Shown: piece by piece, positions 38,070 through 48,231 of the stretch
How the letters are laid out: each line of letters opens with the position of its first letter
Numbering within the stretch: the first letter of the stretch is position 1
From: Bartonella sp. M0177
GTDB taxonomy: Bacteria > Pseudomonadota > Alphaproteobacteria > Rhizobiales > Rhizobiaceae
Length of the DNA stretch: 64,000 nt
Reading direction: 5' to 3'
NCBI RefSeq assembly: GCF_016102285.1
Contig: NZ_JACFOY010000001.1
Coordinates: forward strand, 744,001 to 808,000
Position numbers and translations under genes: made by a program
Notes under the pieces: model-generated
The model's database searches: none
What the model was told of the DNA's origin: nothing
Seen by the model: the letters and a program-made list of their open reading frames with translations, nothing else

Positions 38070-39020
38070 ATGCGTGATCCCTATACGGTTCTGGGTGTGG
38101 CGCGCACTGCCAAACCGCAAGAGATTAAATCTGCATTCAGAAAACTGGCAAAACAATATCACCCTGATCTTCATAAAGGCGACAAGACCGCTCAGGATAA
38201 ATTTGCTGAAGTCAATCAGGCCTATGAAATTCTTGGCGATAAAGACAAAAAAGAAAAATTTGATCGTGGCGAGATTGATGCCGAAGGCAAGCCTGTTTTT
38301 CAAGGCTTTGCAGGTGGTGGTCAAGGCTTTGGCGGCGGACAAGGTTTTGGTAGCCGTAGTAACCCGTTCGGCAATGGCACCAGCCATTTCGAATTCAGGT
38401 CTGGTGGCGGCAAAGGTGGCTTTGATGCTGGCGATATTTTCCGGGATCTTTTCGGCGCAGGAAATGGCGCCAATAGAGGTGGCGGTTTCTCCGGCTTTGG
38501 CAGCCGCAGCCGTGCGCAAGCTCCTAGACAAGGAGCTGATATCCATGCAAGACTGGATGTAACTTTAGAGCAGCTCGTCGGAGCCGAGAAAGTCGAAGCC
38601 ATTTTTCCGAATGGCAAAAAGCTTAAAATCAAACTTCCCGATTATGTCGAGGATGGCCAGACAATCCGGCTGAAAGGGCAAGGTGAAACTGTTCCTTATG
38701 GTCAGGCCGGAGATGCATTGGTGACAATTCACATTAAGCCACATCCCCACATCCACCTTGAAGGAAGAGCACTGCATCTTGATTTGCCGGTCTCTCTCAA
38801 AGATGCGGTTCTGGGTGCCAAAAAACCGGTTGATACGCTTGACGGCCGCGTTATGTTGACGATACCGGCCTGGTCGAGCTCCGACAAGGTTTTGCGCTTG
38901 AAAGGAAGAGGACTACCTCTCAAAACAGGTGGTCGGGATGATCTTTATGTTCATGTCCGCATTATGCTTCCGGAAGGTGGAGATGCCGGACTTGAACAAT
39001 TTATCAAAATGCAATCTTGA
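38070..39020 (+). CDS. DnaJ-type (CbpA-like) co-chaperone
   Basis: A 316-residue J protein. The J domain (residues 1-70) has HPD at 31-33, then a long Gly/Phe-rich stretch ([13 protein letters not shown] and similar), and two beta-sandwich substrate-binding domains with LRLKGRGLP near the end. It lacks the Cys-rich zinc domain of DnaJ itself, so it is of the CbpA/DnaJ class II kind. ATG 38070 has AGAGG upstream and starts at the J-domain boundary; an upstream in-frame start at 38004 is unlikely. Confidence 0.9.
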   Translation: MRDPYTVLGVARTAKPQEIKSAFRKLAKQYHPDLHKGDKTAQDKFAEVNQAYEILGDKDKKEKFDRGEIDAEGKPVFQGFAGGGQGFGGGQGFGSRSNPFGNGTSHFEFRSGGGKGGFDAGDIFRDLFGAGNGANRGGGFSGFGSRSRAQAPRQGADIHARLDVTLEQLVGAEKVEAIFPNGKKLKIKLPDYVEDGQTIRLKGQGETVPYGQAGDALVTIHIKPHPHIHLEGRALHLDLPVSLKDAVLGAKKPVDTLDGRVMLTIPAWSSSDKVLRLKGRGLPLKTGGRDDLYVHVRIMLPEGGDAGLEQFIKMQS

Positions 39021-39080
39021 AGATCATAAATCGGGTTGATTGGGTAAGCTATAGGAATAAAAGCGGGAACGAGGATTGTC

Positions 39081-39545
39081 ATGAAGTTCGGTTTTGGTCT
39101 CGCTTTTTTTCTGCTGACGGTTTTTTGTTCATCAGCTTTGGCCGAAAATTTCACGAAAGGCGATATTACGGTCGAAAGCCCGTGGGTGCAAAAGTCCGAT
39201 ACGGGAGAAAAACGCGCAGAAGGTTTTGCTCTCATTCATAACGGCGGATTTAATGAAGATCGCTTGCTGTCAATAACCTCAGACATTTCCGATCATGTGG
39301 TTATTCACGAAACAATCAAACAATATGGTAAGGTCAAGATGCAAAAGCTCAAGGAACCTCTTACCATTGAACCGAACGGCTATCTTGAATTGAAGCCCGG
39401 TGATTATCATTTCATGTTTTTCAACTGTCAGGATGAATTGCGCGATGGCGAGTTCGTTCCCGCTGTTTTGCATTTTGAAAAAAATGGCGACGTCAAAGTC
39501 AATTTCGCAATCGAAATTAAAGACGATAAACCTGATAATCCCTGA
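39081..39545 (+). CDS. PCu(A)C-type periplasmic copper chaperone
   Basis: A 154-residue exported protein (signal peptide about residues 1-21) of the DUF461/PCuAC family. Copper ligands are visible: His in VVIHETIKQYGKVKM with Met 11 residues later, and HFM in GDYHFMFF 22 residues after that. The usual HM is HE here. Such proteins deliver Cu(I) to the CuA or CuB centres of haem-copper oxidases. This is notable because the subunit I homologue in this window lacks CuB ligands. Confidence 0.82.
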   Translation: MKFGFGLAFFLLTVFCSSALAENFTKGDITVESPWVQKSDTGEKRAEGFALIHNGGFNEDRLLSITSDISDHVVIHETIKQYGKVKMQKLKEPLTIEPNGYLELKPGDYHFMFFNCQDELRDGEFVPAVLHFEKNGDVKVNFAIEIKDDKPDNP

Positions 39546-40102
39546 TTGTTGCAGTTCGGCAATTTTTTTGAAGTCATTACATGTTATGGCAATTGCTTAG
39601 GACCATATTGATGAATAGTCCGATCCCGATGTTTGGTAATGCCGTTTTGCGGTAATTCTCTTTCTTCCCGCTTCAATTATCATATTTATGAGCAGGAGCC
39701 GGTTGACCAATCGGATTATGTTTTTCTGCTCAAATGAACAGAAATGATAAGATCAACATCAGGATATCTCTAAAGGGCGGCTTTTTCCCCAGTGTTCTGA
39801 ACTGGCCTGCTTGTGTCTTTTTAAAAACGGACACTTGAATTGAACGATTGATGCCGTTTTTCACAAGAAGCACATTCACATTTCTCAAGATCGGTTTTTC
39901 TTCAACCAAACTGGATGAACGAATGACCGGATTTCGTTCTTAAAAAACGAAAAACAAAGCGAATTTTAAAGTTTTTCTGCGTTTGCGTTGCATAATTGTT
40001 GGTTTTCACGAACAAATTGCACCTATTACTTGAAGAAAAGTGCGAGCTATGTCATAGGGCAAAAAGCGAAAACTGATATCAAGCAATTATGAGGCAATAC
40101 CA
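39546..40102. other. Gap upstream of fabI, no gene seen
   Basis: About 557 bases without a supportable coding frame or RNA. A short inverted repeat TTTCGTT/AACGAAA lies at 39932-39952. The fabI promoter is presumably in the last 150 bases. Confidence 0.5.
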
Positions 40103-40921
40103 ATGGGTGACAGTAACGGTTTGTTGCGTGGCAAGCGCGGTTTAATTCTCGGGCTTGCAAATAATCATTCAATTGCATGGGGTATCGCAAAAGCTGCACA
40201 CAAAGCGGGTGCCGAGCTTGCTTTTACCTACCAGGGGGAAGCACTGAAAAAACGTGTTGTACCGCTTGCAGAAGAGGTCGGGGGATTTGTTTGTGGCCAT
40301 TGTGATGTCACAGATGCAGCATCAATTGATGCAGCATTCGATGCGGTAAAACAGAAATGGGGAAAAATCGACTTTCTCGTTCATGCAATCGGCTTTTCCG
40401 ACAAGGACGAACTGACAGGCCGTTATGTTGATACATCGGAAGCCAATTTCAACATGACGATGAATATTTCTGTTTATTCTCTCACTGCAGTGACCCAGCG
40501 GGCGGAAAAATTGATGCCCGATGGCGGTTCGATTTTGACATTGACCTATTATGGCTCGGAAAAAGTCATGCCGAACTATAACGTTATGGGCGTTGCCAAG
40601 GCCGCTCTTGAAGCAAGTGTCAAATATCTTGCAGTTGATCTCGGACCTAAAAAAATTCGTGTCAATGCTGTTTCGGCTGGCCCGATCAAAACATTGGCTG
40701 CTTCGGGAATCGGTGACTTCCGGTATATTCTCAAATGGAATGAATACAATGCGCCCCTTCGTCGGACGGTTACGATTGATGAAGTTGGCGATTCTGCGCT
40801 TTATCTTCTTTCGGATTTGTCCCGTTCGGTAACCGGCGAAGTTCATCACGTTGATGCCGGATATCATGTTATCGGCATGAAAGCAGTCGATGCACCGGAT
40901 ATTTCTGTTGTAAAGGATTGA
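40103..40921 (+). CDS. fabI: Enoyl-[acyl-carrier-protein] reductase FabI
   Basis: A 272-residue short-chain dehydrogenase that reduces trans-2-enoyl-ACP with NAD(P)H in fatty-acid synthesis. The cofactor loop LILGLANNHSIAWGIA, the FabI-type Tyr 159 and Lys 166 (YNVMGVAK), and C-terminal VTGEVHHVDAGYH are all present. Length is normal. A phosphatase-family gene follows after 4 bases. The arrangement with aroC and ribB downstream is that of Bartonella/Brucella relatives. Confidence 0.96.
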   Translation: MGDSNGLLRGKRGLILGLANNHSIAWGIAKAAHKAGAELAFTYQGEALKKRVVPLAEEVGGFVCGHCDVTDAASIDAAFDAVKQKWGKIDFLVHAIGFSDKDELTGRYVDTSEANFNMTMNISVYSLTAVTQRAEKLMPDGGSILTLTYYGSEKVMPNYNVMGVAKAALEASVKYLAVDLGPKKIRVNAVSAGPIKTLAASGIGDFRYILKWNEYNAPLRRTVTIDEVGDSALYLLSDLSRSVTGEVHHVDAGYHVIGMKAVDAPDISVVKD

Positions 40922-40925
40922 TAAA

Positions 40926-41519
40926 GTGTCCAAGCGTCCGCTTATTTATTTTTCCCGTCACGGTCAGACGGATTGGAATATTACCAAACGTATACAAGGC
41001 CAGATAGATCGCGATATTACCGAATATGGGCGTCAGCAAGCTGCCCGTAATGGCCGTTTGTTAAAAGAGCTGTTGGGCGATGCCAAAGGCTTTGATTTTG
41101 TTGCAAGTCCTTTGCGTAGAACACGCGAAACGATGGAAATTATTCGCGGTGAAATGGGGCTCGATATTCGCGGCTATCGCACCGATCCGCAATTAATGGA
41201 GATGCATTTCGGCGACTGGCAGGGAACAACCGAGGATGATATTGCCAAAGTCCACCCTGAACTCATTGCTGCGCGTGTTGCCGACAAGTGGAATTTTTTG
41301 CCCCCCGGTGAAAAGGCGGAAAGCTATGCCATGCTCGCCAAACGTGTAAAAGACTGGGTTGAAAAGGTTGAAGGCAATACGGTCTGTGTCACCCATGGCG
41401 GGTGCCTGCGTTCAATCATGCATATTTACGGCGGGTTGAGCGAAGCGGAAGCCGCCAATTTTATGGTCGATCAGGACCGTATTTTACGTTTTGATGAAAA
41501 CGGGCTGGAATGGCTTTAA
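40926..41519 (+). CDS. Histidine phosphatase superfamily protein
   Basis: A 197-residue phosphoglycerate-mutase-like enzyme. The catalytic RHGQTDWN motif is near residue 11 and the second His lies in VCVTHGGCLRS near residue 157. Members dephosphorylate varied small molecules; this one is often annotated as phosphoglycerate mutase, but the substrate is not certain. GTG start, 4 bases after fabI, so cotranscribed. Confidence 0.85.
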   Translation: MSKRPLIYFSRHGQTDWNITKRIQGQIDRDITEYGRQQAARNGRLLKELLGDAKGFDFVASPLRRTRETMEIIRGEMGLDIRGYRTDPQLMEMHFGDWQGTTEDDIAKVHPELIAARVADKWNFLPPGEKAESYAMLAKRVKDWVEKVEGNTVCVTHGGCLRSIMHIYGGLSEAEAANFMVDQDRILRFDENGLEWL

Positions 41520-41550
41520 ATTACTGTCCGACCTTACGATAAAAAACATA

Positions 41551-41585
41551 TGCACACCAAATTCGTTAAAAGGAATTGGTGTGCA
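41551..41585. other. Hairpin downstream of the histidine phosphatase gene
   Basis: TGCACACCAAATTC and GAATTGGTGTGCA pair into a 13-bp stem with one bulged A and an 8-base loop, 32 bases after the stop codon. No T-run follows. It lies between convergent genes and could act as a bidirectional RNA 3' end signal. Confidence 0.45.
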
Positions 41586-41680
41586 GCCTTAGGATTTGTT
41601 TGTAACTGCGTGGGTCTGTGTGTAATTGCAGGGTTTGTCGCGTTTTATTTAATAAAATAGCTGCCGCCGAAGAATGATCA

Positions 41681-41935
41681 TCAACTTTCTTGTGGCTCGA
41701 TATCGGTAATGTAGCGATTATTCCCTTCAGTGTCATAAAACACGATGACTTTCATGCCTTCACTCAAAACAGAATAATCGAATTCACCCGGTAAACTGTA
41801 GGTTTTTCCATTGTCGAGTTCGATTGTATTATTATCCTGATTGATAGCTGTTATCGTTCCTTTGACGTCATCGGCAAAAGCTAAGGCTGGGAAAAGATAT
41901 GTTGCTAGTATCCCCGCAAAAACCAGTTTTCTCAT
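41681..41935 (-). CDS. DUF1344 small exported protein
   Basis: An 84-residue protein with a signal peptide (MRKLVFAGILATYLFPALAFA) and a mature domain with VKGTITAINQDNNTIELDNG and LSEGMKVIVFYD, the DUF1344 pattern of small periplasmic beta-rich proteins in Rhizobiales. Function unknown. ATG 41935 has GAAAGGG upstream and begins the signal peptide. Three TTGCAA palindromes lie just upstream of it. Confidence 0.8.
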   Translation of the reverse strand: MRKLVFAGILATYLFPALAFADDVKGTITAINQDNNTIELDNGKTYSLPGEFDYSVLSEGMKVIVFYDTEGNNRYITDIEPQES

Positions 41936-41976
41936 ATTAGCCCTTTCAAAATCGTCAATTGTAAAATTGCCAGTTA

Positions 41977-42030
41977 TTGCAAATTCAAGTCGTTGCAAAC
42001 TCAAGACTTGGCAAAACCAAATCATTGCAA
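41977..42030. promoter_or_regulatory. Phased TTGCAA palindromes upstream of DUF1344
   Basis: TTGCAA occurs at 41977, 41993 and 42025, that is with spacing 16 and 32 bases. The first two lie in a 17-bp imperfect direct repeat. They fall 42-95 bases upstream of the DUF1344 start, on the opposite side from aroC (gap 41936-42284). The regular spacing suggests a cooperative binding site; the regulator is unknown. Confidence 0.3.
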
Positions 42031-42284
42031 ATCAATGACAGGTGATTGTGTCGAAACCATAGCCATTGGTCAATCAAAAATAGAATATTCAAAATCACAT
42101 AATGGTTTTCCCGTAAAACGTGCACATTTTTGTCCCGATATGCGGTTCTTTGAATGTAAAAGGTCGGAAATGTGGAAAAAATCCGGTTATTGATCAAAAT
42201 TGCTTCAATCTTGGTTTTCACTGTTTGACCACGAACCAAAAGCTCAATAGAACAAACAATGGTAAAAAGTTGGGTTGGCGTTTT

Positions 42285-43379
42285 ATGTCATATAATACAT
42301 TCGGTAAACTCTTCCGCGTTACAACATGGGGCGAAAGCCATGGACCTGCACTGGGCTGCGTTATTGATGGTTGCCCTCCGGGGATAAAATTCTCGGTGGC
42401 AGAGGTTCAAGCTTATCTTGATAAACGCAAACCCGGACAATCCCGCTACACGACCCAGCGCCGTGAAGCTGACGAGGTCAAAATATTGTCAGGTGTGCTG
42501 CCGTGTGACGACGGAGAAAAATTGATCACAACCGGAACGCCGATTTCCATGATGATCGAGAATACCGATCAGCGGTCGAAAGATTATGGCAATCTTGCCC
42601 GCGAATATCGTCCCGGACACGCCGATTATACTTATGATGTCAAATATGGCATTCGCGATTATCGTGGTGGCGGGCGTTCTTCGGCACGCGAGACCGCAGC
42701 GCGCGTTGCTGCCGGCGCAATAGCCCGAAAAGTTGTTCCAAATCTTCGTGTGCGTGGAGCAGTGATTGCCATTGGCGCGATTGATATTGACCGTTCCCGT
42801 TGGGATTGGAATGAGGTTGATAATAATCCGTTTTTTACTCCCGATAAGATAGCCGCTGAAAAATTCGCAACTTATCTTGATGAAATTCGTAAAAAAGGTT
42901 CGTCAATCGGTGCTATAGTGGAAATTGTTGCAGACAATGTACCTGCCGGGCTTGGCGCGCCGATTTACGGGAAACTTGATCAGGATATTGCATCCTTTCT
43001 CATGTCGATCAATGCAGTCAAGGCCGTTGAAATCGGTGAAGGATTTAACGCTGCCCGCTTGACAGGGGAAGAAAATGCCGACGAAATGCGGCATGGGGAA
43101 AATGGAAGACCGGTTTTTCTAAGCAATCACGCCGGTGGTATTCTGGGAGGTATTTCCAACGGAGAACCGGTCATTGCACGTTTTGCAGTCAAACCGACAT
43201 CATCAATATTGACACCGCGTCGTTCAGTGGATGTTGATGGCAATAATGTTGATGTGGTGACAAAGGGGCGGCACGATCCTTGTGTTGGAATAAGGGCTGT
43301 ACCAGTAGGGGAAGCGATGGTGGCTTGTGCCATTGCCGACCATTATCTTAGACATCGCGGCCAGACGGGCCGGATCTGA
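42285..43379 (+). CDS. aroC: Chorismate synthase
   Basis: A 364-residue FMN-dependent enzyme, last step of the shikimate pathway. It begins [20 protein letters not shown], the family's first signature, with the [18 protein letters not shown] signature near residue 125 and the C-terminal [15 protein letters not shown]. An in-frame start at 42120 is possible but would add a 55-residue tail without homology. ribB follows 10 bases later. Confidence 0.97.
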   Translation: MSYNTFGKLFRVTTWGESHGPALGCVIDGCPPGIKFSVAEVQAYLDKRKPGQSRYTTQRREADEVKILSGVLPCDDGEKLITTGTPISMMIENTDQRSKDYGNLAREYRPGHADYTYDVKYGIRDYRGGGRSSARETAARVAAGAIARKVVPNLRVRGAVIAIGAIDIDRSRWDWNEVDNNPFFTPDKIAAEKFATYLDEIRKKGSSIGAIVEIVADNVPAGLGAPIYGKLDQDIASFLMSINAVKAVEIGEGFNAARLTGEENADEMRHGENGRPVFLSNHAGGILGGISNGEPVIARFAVKPTSSILTPRRSVDVDGNNVDVVTKGRHDPCVGIRAVPVGEAMVACAIADHYLRHRGQTGRI

Positions 43380-43389
43380 AAGGACTATT

Positions 43390-44502
43390 ATGACATTCAA
43401 CCAGAAATCGGTCGTGGACGCTATAAGAGCGTTCGAGCGCGGTGAAATTGTTGCGGTAACAGATGATAATGGCCGTGAAAATGAAGGTGACCTCATTGTT
43501 GCAGCCGTTCATTGCACGCCGGAAAAAATGGCATTTATTGTGCGCAATACTTCCGGAATTATTTGTGCACCAATGACCGGCGAGGAAGCAAAGCGGCTCA
43601 ATCTTGCCCCTATGGTTTCAAATAATGATTCGGCTCATCACACAGCCTTTACTGTAACGGTTGATTTTCTGCATGGTACAACAACAGGTATTTCTGCCGA
43701 AGACCGGACATTGACGGTGAGAAATCTCGCAAATCCGAATGCCAGTGGGTCCGATTTCAGCCGTCCCGGACACGTATTTCCACTTATTGCCCGTGAAGGC
43801 GGTGTGTTGATGCGTTCCGGTCACACAGAAGCGGCTGTCGATTTGTGCAAGCTTGCAAATCTTCCTCCGGTTGGCGTGATTGGCGAACTGATGAATGATG
43901 ACGGAACTGTCAAACACGGTCCCGAGGTGAGAAAATTTGCTGAAGAACATAATCTTCATGTCGTGACCGTAGCCGACCTTATAGCCTATCGCCAACGTAA
44001 AGAAACGCTCATCGAACATGTTGACGAGATGAAAGTCGATACACTTGTCGGACCGGCTGTTGCCCATAGCTATCAATTGCCGTGGGAGCCGATGCAACAT
44101 GTTGCTGTTGTTTTTGGCGATATCCGTGACGGCGAAAATATTCCCGTTCGTCTGCAACGGGAAAATGTTGTCGCCGATGTCTTTGGCAAGAAGCACGAGA
44201 TTGAAGCTGTGTTGCGGCGGATGGCCGAAACGGAAAAGCGCGGTGTTTTTGTCTATCTCAGAGCCGGGTCTGTGGGTGTTGGTTCTGCCGATGAGAATCG
44301 CGATCGCGAAATGGCTATGGAAGGGCTTGAGACACACGAACAGGCGGTCGAACGTGAGGAAGAATGGCGCCAGATCGGTCTGGGAGCGCAGATTCTCAAA
44401 AGCCTTGGCATTACCTCGGTTATTCTTTATGCCTCGCGCGAGCGCCATTATGTTGGCCTTGAAGGTTTTGGTATCCATATAGAAAAGACAGATATTTTGT
44501 GA
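43390..44502 (+). CDS. ribB: 3,4-dihydroxy-2-butanone 4-phosphate synthase with degenerate GTP cyclohydrolase II-like domain
   Basis: A 370-residue riboflavin-pathway enzyme. The N-terminal RibB domain has [20 protein letters not shown] and GRPGHVFPL-type motifs ([15 protein letters not shown]) in place. The C-terminal 160 residues follow the RibA fold but the zinc-binding cysteines expected in the ENVVADVFG region are absent, so GTP cyclohydrolase II activity is not expected. A fused non-catalytic RibA-like domain is known in alphaproteobacteria. AAAGGA precedes ATG 43390. Confidence 0.93.
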   Translation: MTFNQKSVVDAIRAFERGEIVAVTDDNGRENEGDLIVAAVHCTPEKMAFIVRNTSGIICAPMTGEEAKRLNLAPMVSNNDSAHHTAFTVTVDFLHGTTTGISAEDRTLTVRNLANPNASGSDFSRPGHVFPLIAREGGVLMRSGHTEAAVDLCKLANLPPVGVIGELMNDDGTVKHGPEVRKFAEEHNLHVVTVADLIAYRQRKETLIEHVDEMKVDTLVGPAVAHSYQLPWEPMQHVAVVFGDIRDGENIPVRLQRENVVADVFGKKHEIEAVLRRMAETEKRGVFVYLRAGSVGVGSADENRDREMAMEGLETHEQAVEREEEWRQIGLGAQILKSLGITSVILYASRERHYVGLEGFGIHIEKTDIL

Positions 44503-44509
44503 GGCTCGA

Positions 44510-44767
44510 ATGGCAGAACAGAAAGATAATGCCGATGTTTCTCAAATGAGTTTCGAGAAAGCACTTGGCGCTTTGGAAGAAATTGTTGAAAAACTCGAGC
44601 GCGGCGATGTCGCACTTGATGAGACAATTCGTATATATGAGCGTGGCGAAGCTTTGAAAAAGCATTGTGACAAGCTTCTAAAAGAAGCCGAAAACAAAGT
44701 TGATAAAATTCGTTTGTCGCGCGAGGGTGAGCCGGAAGGGCTGGAACCGCTTGATGCCGAACAATAA
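44510..44767 (+). CDS. xseB: Exodeoxyribonuclease VII small subunit
   Basis: An 85-residue protein with the single XseB domain: [19 protein letters not shown] followed by [19 protein letters not shown]. It binds XseA to form the single-strand exonuclease. The C-terminal tail is short and acidic. It lies between ribB and, on the opposite strand, a DedA gene whose 3' end is 7 bases away. Confidence 0.95.
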   Translation: MAEQKDNADVSQMSFEKALGALEEIVEKLERGDVALDETIRIYERGEALKKHCDKLLKEAENKVDKIRLSREGEPEGLEPLDAEQ

Positions 44768-44774
44768 GCGGAAT

Positions 44775-45266
44775 TCAGAATAAAAATTTTACGAGATAGG
44801 GGCCGCCGCCCCAAACAAGAGTCCACGCGGCTGCCCCGATAATATTGGCAACCAGAAATTTTGGAAAAGCCATTCCTCCAGAACCGGCAATAAGGCCGTT
44901 CAATTGGCGTAGAATTACAATGAAACGGGCTGTGGCAACGAAGAAAAAGCCACGTTTATCAAGCATATTTTGAAACTTTTCGAGCCGTTCCGGTGTGAGT
45001 TTCACGTAATGGCCGTAGCGCAATAAAAGTTTTTCGCCGCCGAAATGGCCTATAGCATAACCGGTGCAATCGCCAAGTACACTTCCTGAAAAAGCACAAA
45101 GCAGCATGGGCAGCAAATCGAGCTTTCCCGCAGCGGCAAGCAGAGAGCCGGCGATGAGGCCGCTTTCTCCTGGTACAGGAGCACCAAATGACTCGAAATA
45201 AAGGATGAAGAAATAGGCAAACGGGCCATATTGCGAAATCCAATGTTGTAAATATTCTTCAACCAT
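44775..45266 (-). CDS. DedA family membrane protein
   Basis: A 163-residue membrane protein with the VTT/DedA domain: FGAPVPGESGLIAGSLLA near residue 27 and FFFVATARFIVILRQLNGLIAGSG near residue 105, containing the membrane-embedded acidic and Arg residues of the family. DedA proteins include undecaprenyl-phosphate flippases and others of unknown substrate. It is slightly shorter than E. coli DedA (about 200), missing part of the N-terminal loop. It is convergent with xseB. The gap 45267-45557 before dxs shows no gene. Confidence 0.85.
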   Translation of the reverse strand: MVEEYLQHWISQYGPFAYFFILYFESFGAPVPGESGLIAGSLLAAAGKLDLLPMLLCAFSGSVLGDCTGYAIGHFGGEKLLLRYGHYVKLTPERLEKFQNMLDKRGFFFVATARFIVILRQLNGLIAGSGGMAFPKFLVANIIGAAAWTLVWGGGPYLVKFLF

Positions 45267-45557
45267 TGTCTATCATCTAACTTACGCTAATTTTATAAAC
45301 ACGAATGAAAAGAAACTGCCTGTGGTTTGGTCATATGGCGCATCTTTATTTGTTATCAAGCGCATCATAAAGCTTGAAAATTATGTCTTGTCGACAGTTT
45401 TGAGCGGATAGGAGGAGACAATCATCACAATTTGATAGGCGTCAGGTGTTAAATGATTAAAATTTTTGAGTTTTGAGGTGCAAATATCCGTTAAAAGCTG
45501 TAAAGCTTTGGCAATCAGGAAAATGTGGAACAGTTGAAAACAACTAAGGAAAATAAT

Positions 45558-47480
45558 TTGTCGCGACCATCAACACCATTGTTGGACAAGATACATCTGC
45601 CGGAGGATCTGCGCCGCTTGCCGGAAAGCGCCTTGACAGAAGTCGCTAATGAATTGCGGGCTGAAACAATTGATGCCGTATCGGTAACAGGGGGACATTT
45701 GGGCGCGGGGCTCGGCGTGGTAGAACTTACTGTCGCTTTGCATTATGTATTTAATACACCCGAAGACCGCATCATCTGGGATGTCGGTCATCAGGCTTAC
45801 CCCCATAAAATACTGACGGGCAGGCGTGATCGTATCCGTACTCTTCGTCAGGAAGGGGGATTATCGGGTTTTACCAAACGCAGCGAAAGCATTTATGATC
45901 CGTTCGGGGCTGGGCATTCTTCAACGTCCATTTCTGCAGGTCTCGGTATGGCTGTTGCCAGTGAACTTAAGCACGAAAAAAGGCGTAATGTTGTTGCCGT
46001 TATCGGTGATGGTGCAATGTCTGCCGGCATGGCCTATGAAGCGATGAACAATGCCGGTTCGCTCGATGCACGGCTCATTGTTATTCTTAACGATAACGAT
46101 ATGTCGATTGCTCCGCCAACCGGCGCTATGAGTGCCTATCTTGCAAGGCTGGTTTCAAGCCCTTCATACCGTAATCTGCGTGAACGCGCCAAAGCTTTGA
46201 GTAAAAAGCTTCCCAAATTTTTCTGGGATAAAGCCCGTCGCGGGGAAGAATTTGCTCGTGGTTTTCTAACCGGCGGAACGCTTTTTGAAGAGTTGGGCTT
46301 CTACTATGTCGGACCGATCGACGGTCACAATATCGAGCATCTCCTGCCGGTTTTGAAAAATGTCCGCGAACATCCGAACGGTCCGGTCCTTGTTCATGTT
46401 GTTACACGCAAAGGCAAGGGCTATGCACCGGCTGAAGCAGCAAGCGACAAATATCACGGCGTTAGCCGTTTCAATGTTGTAACAGGCGAACAAATAAAGG
46501 TTCAGAGCAAAGCTCCCTCCTACACCAAAGTATTTGCCGATTCTTTGATTAAAGAAGCAACGCTTGACGACAAGATTGTTGCTGTTACTGCTGCAATGCC
46601 TTCCGGAACGGGGCTCGACAAATTTGCCAAAAAGTTTCCGGAACGAATGTTCGATGTTGGCATTGCCGAGCAACATGCGGTCACTTTTGCAGCTGGTATG
46701 TCTTGTGAAGGCCTCAAACCTTTCGTGGCAATCTATTCCACATTTCTCCAGCGTGCTTATGACCAGATTGTTCATGATGTTTCCATACAACAATTGCCGG
46801 TGAAATTTGCAATCGACCGTGCCGGTTTTGTCGGTGCCGATGGTTCAACCCATGCCGGAAGTTATGACACGGTGTTTTTGTCGGCACTTCCGGGCTTTGT
46901 TGTCATGGCACCTTCCGACGAATTGGAATTGATGAATATGGTGCGCACAGCCGCAGCCTATGATCAGGGGCCGATTTCTTTCCGCTATCCACGTGGTGAA
47001 GGCGTAGGTCTCAAATTGCCGGAACGCGGCGAATTGATCGAAATTGGTAAGGGACGCATTCTCCGCGAGGGGAATAAAGTGGCATTGTTGGGCTTCGGTA
47101 CCCGTTTGCAGGAGGCGCTTGCTGCCGCCGATGAATTGGGAGCCGCAGGTCTTTCGACAACTGTTGCAGATGCCCGTTTTGCAAAACCGCTCGACGAAGA
47201 TCTTGTCCGTCGCCTTGCTCTCGAACACGAGGTTCTTGTTACCATTGAAGAAGGGGCAGCCGGAGGTTTCGGCGCGCAAGTCTTACAATTTCTCGCAAGG
47301 GACGGATTACTCGATAAAGGGCTAAAAATTCGCACAATGACATTGCCGGATAAATATCTCTATCATGGCCCACAAGCGAAAGTTCTTGCCGATGTTGGTC
47401 TTGATAAAACCGGTATTGTCAATACAGTCTTTGCCGCTCTCGGGCGCGAAGCATTGGTGACACCACAAATTCGGGCCTGA
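45558..47480 (+). CDS. dxs: 1-deoxy-D-xylulose-5-phosphate synthase
   Basis: A 640-residue thiamine diphosphate enzyme, first step of the MEP isoprenoid pathway. [19 protein letters not shown], then [16 protein letters not shown] (ThDP/Mg site) and the catalytic Glu in [15 protein letters not shown] are clear. TTG 45558 has AAGGAAA upstream and gives the family's usual SRPSTPLLD start; GTG 45525, also with an AGGA, would add 11 residues. tlyA follows 1 base after the stop. Confidence 0.95.
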   Translation: MSRPSTPLLDKIHLPEDLRRLPESALTEVANELRAETIDAVSVTGGHLGAGLGVVELTVALHYVFNTPEDRIIWDVGHQAYPHKILTGRRDRIRTLRQEGGLSGFTKRSESIYDPFGAGHSSTSISAGLGMAVASELKHEKRRNVVAVIGDGAMSAGMAYEAMNNAGSLDARLIVILNDNDMSIAPPTGAMSAYLARLVSSPSYRNLRERAKALSKKLPKFFWDKARRGEEFARGFLTGGTLFEELGFYYVGPIDGHNIEHLLPVLKNVREHPNGPVLVHVVTRKGKGYAPAEAASDKYHGVSRFNVVTGEQIKVQSKAPSYTKVFADSLIKEATLDDKIVAVTAAMPSGTGLDKFAKKFPERMFDVGIAEQHAVTFAAGMSCEGLKPFVAIYSTFLQRAYDQIVHDVSIQQLPVKFAIDRAGFVGADGSTHAGSYDTVFLSALPGFVVMAPSDELELMNMVRTAAAYDQGPISFRYPRGEGVGLKLPERGELIEIGKGRILREGNKVALLGFGTRLQEALAAADELGAAGLSTTVADARFAKPLDEDLVRRLALEHEVLVTIEEGAAGGFGAQVLQFLARDGLLDKGLKIRTMTLPDKYLYHGPQAKVLADVGLDKTGIVNTVFAALGREALVTPQIRA

Positions 47481-47481
47481 A

Positions 47482-48231
47482 ATGCCGGAACGGCTAAGAT
47501 TGGACACGCTTCTCGTTGAAAAGAATTTCTTTTCAACACGTTCACGCGCCCGGGATGCAATTGCCCGGGGCACTGTGACAATCAATGGCGTTGTTGTGAA
47601 AAAAGCAGGGCAAGCTGTTTTGGAAAACGCCGATATTGGCGTTTTCGACCCTGCTCAACATTATGTATCCCGTGCCGCTTTGAAACTTATTGCGGCACTT
47701 TCATATTTTCCGGTTAAAACAGAGGGTGTAACCGCGCTTGATATCGGCGCTTCAACGGGAGGATTTACCGAAGTTTTACTTGAAAAAGGGGCAAGTCACG
47801 TCATAGCCATTGATGTCGGTCACGGGCAACTCCACCCTTCACTTATCGGTCATCCGGCAATCACCCTTTATGAGGGGCTGAATGCTCGTGACCTTGAGAA
47901 AGCCCACTTGGAAAATCGTCAAGTTCAACTCGTCGTCTCGGATGTGAGTTTTATATCGTTAAAATTGGCTCTGCCACCGGCATTACATCTCGCTGAAAGT
48001 GGCGCGCAGGCAGTGCTTCTTGTCAAACCACAATTTGAAATCGGGCGCGACGGTTTAGGGCGGGGCGGCATTGTCAAAGATCCATCCCGTGCAGAAAGTG
48101 TGGCTCGCGAGCTATTTAACTGGCTTGACGGCCTTGATAACTGGCGGGCAAAAGGGTTGATTCCTTCCCCGATTGAAGGCGGTGATGGAAATCGCGAATA
48201 TTTACTTTTCGGAGAAAAAAGCAATGATTGA
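47482..48231 (+). CDS. TlyA-family rRNA 2'-O-methyltransferase
   Basis: A 249-residue protein with an N-terminal S4 RNA-binding domain (RLDTLLVEKNFFSTRSRARD) and a FtsJ-like SAM domain (LDIGASTGGFTEVLLEKGAS). TlyA enzymes methylate 2'-OH of C1409 in 16S and C1920 in 23S rRNA; older names call it haemolysin. The order dxs-tlyA is conserved in alphaproteobacteria. It overlaps the next gene by 8 bases. Confidence 0.92.
   Translation: MPERLRLDTLLVEKNFFSTRSRARDAIARGTVTINGVVVKKAGQAVLENADIGVFDPAQHYVSRAALKLIAALSYFPVKTEGVTALDIGASTGGFTEVLLEKGASHVIAIDVGHGQLHPSLIGHPAITLYEGLNARDLEKAHLENRQVQLVVSDVSFISLKLALPPALHLAESGAQAVLLVKPQFEIGRDGLGRGGIVKDPSRAESVARELFNWLDGLDNWRAKGLIPSPIEGGDGNREYLLFGEKSND

Noticed and set aside
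43618-44478. A 286-codon minus-strand frame opposite ribB
   Set aside because: It lies wholly antisense to a well-supported enzyme and its translation has no domain features; a shadow frame.
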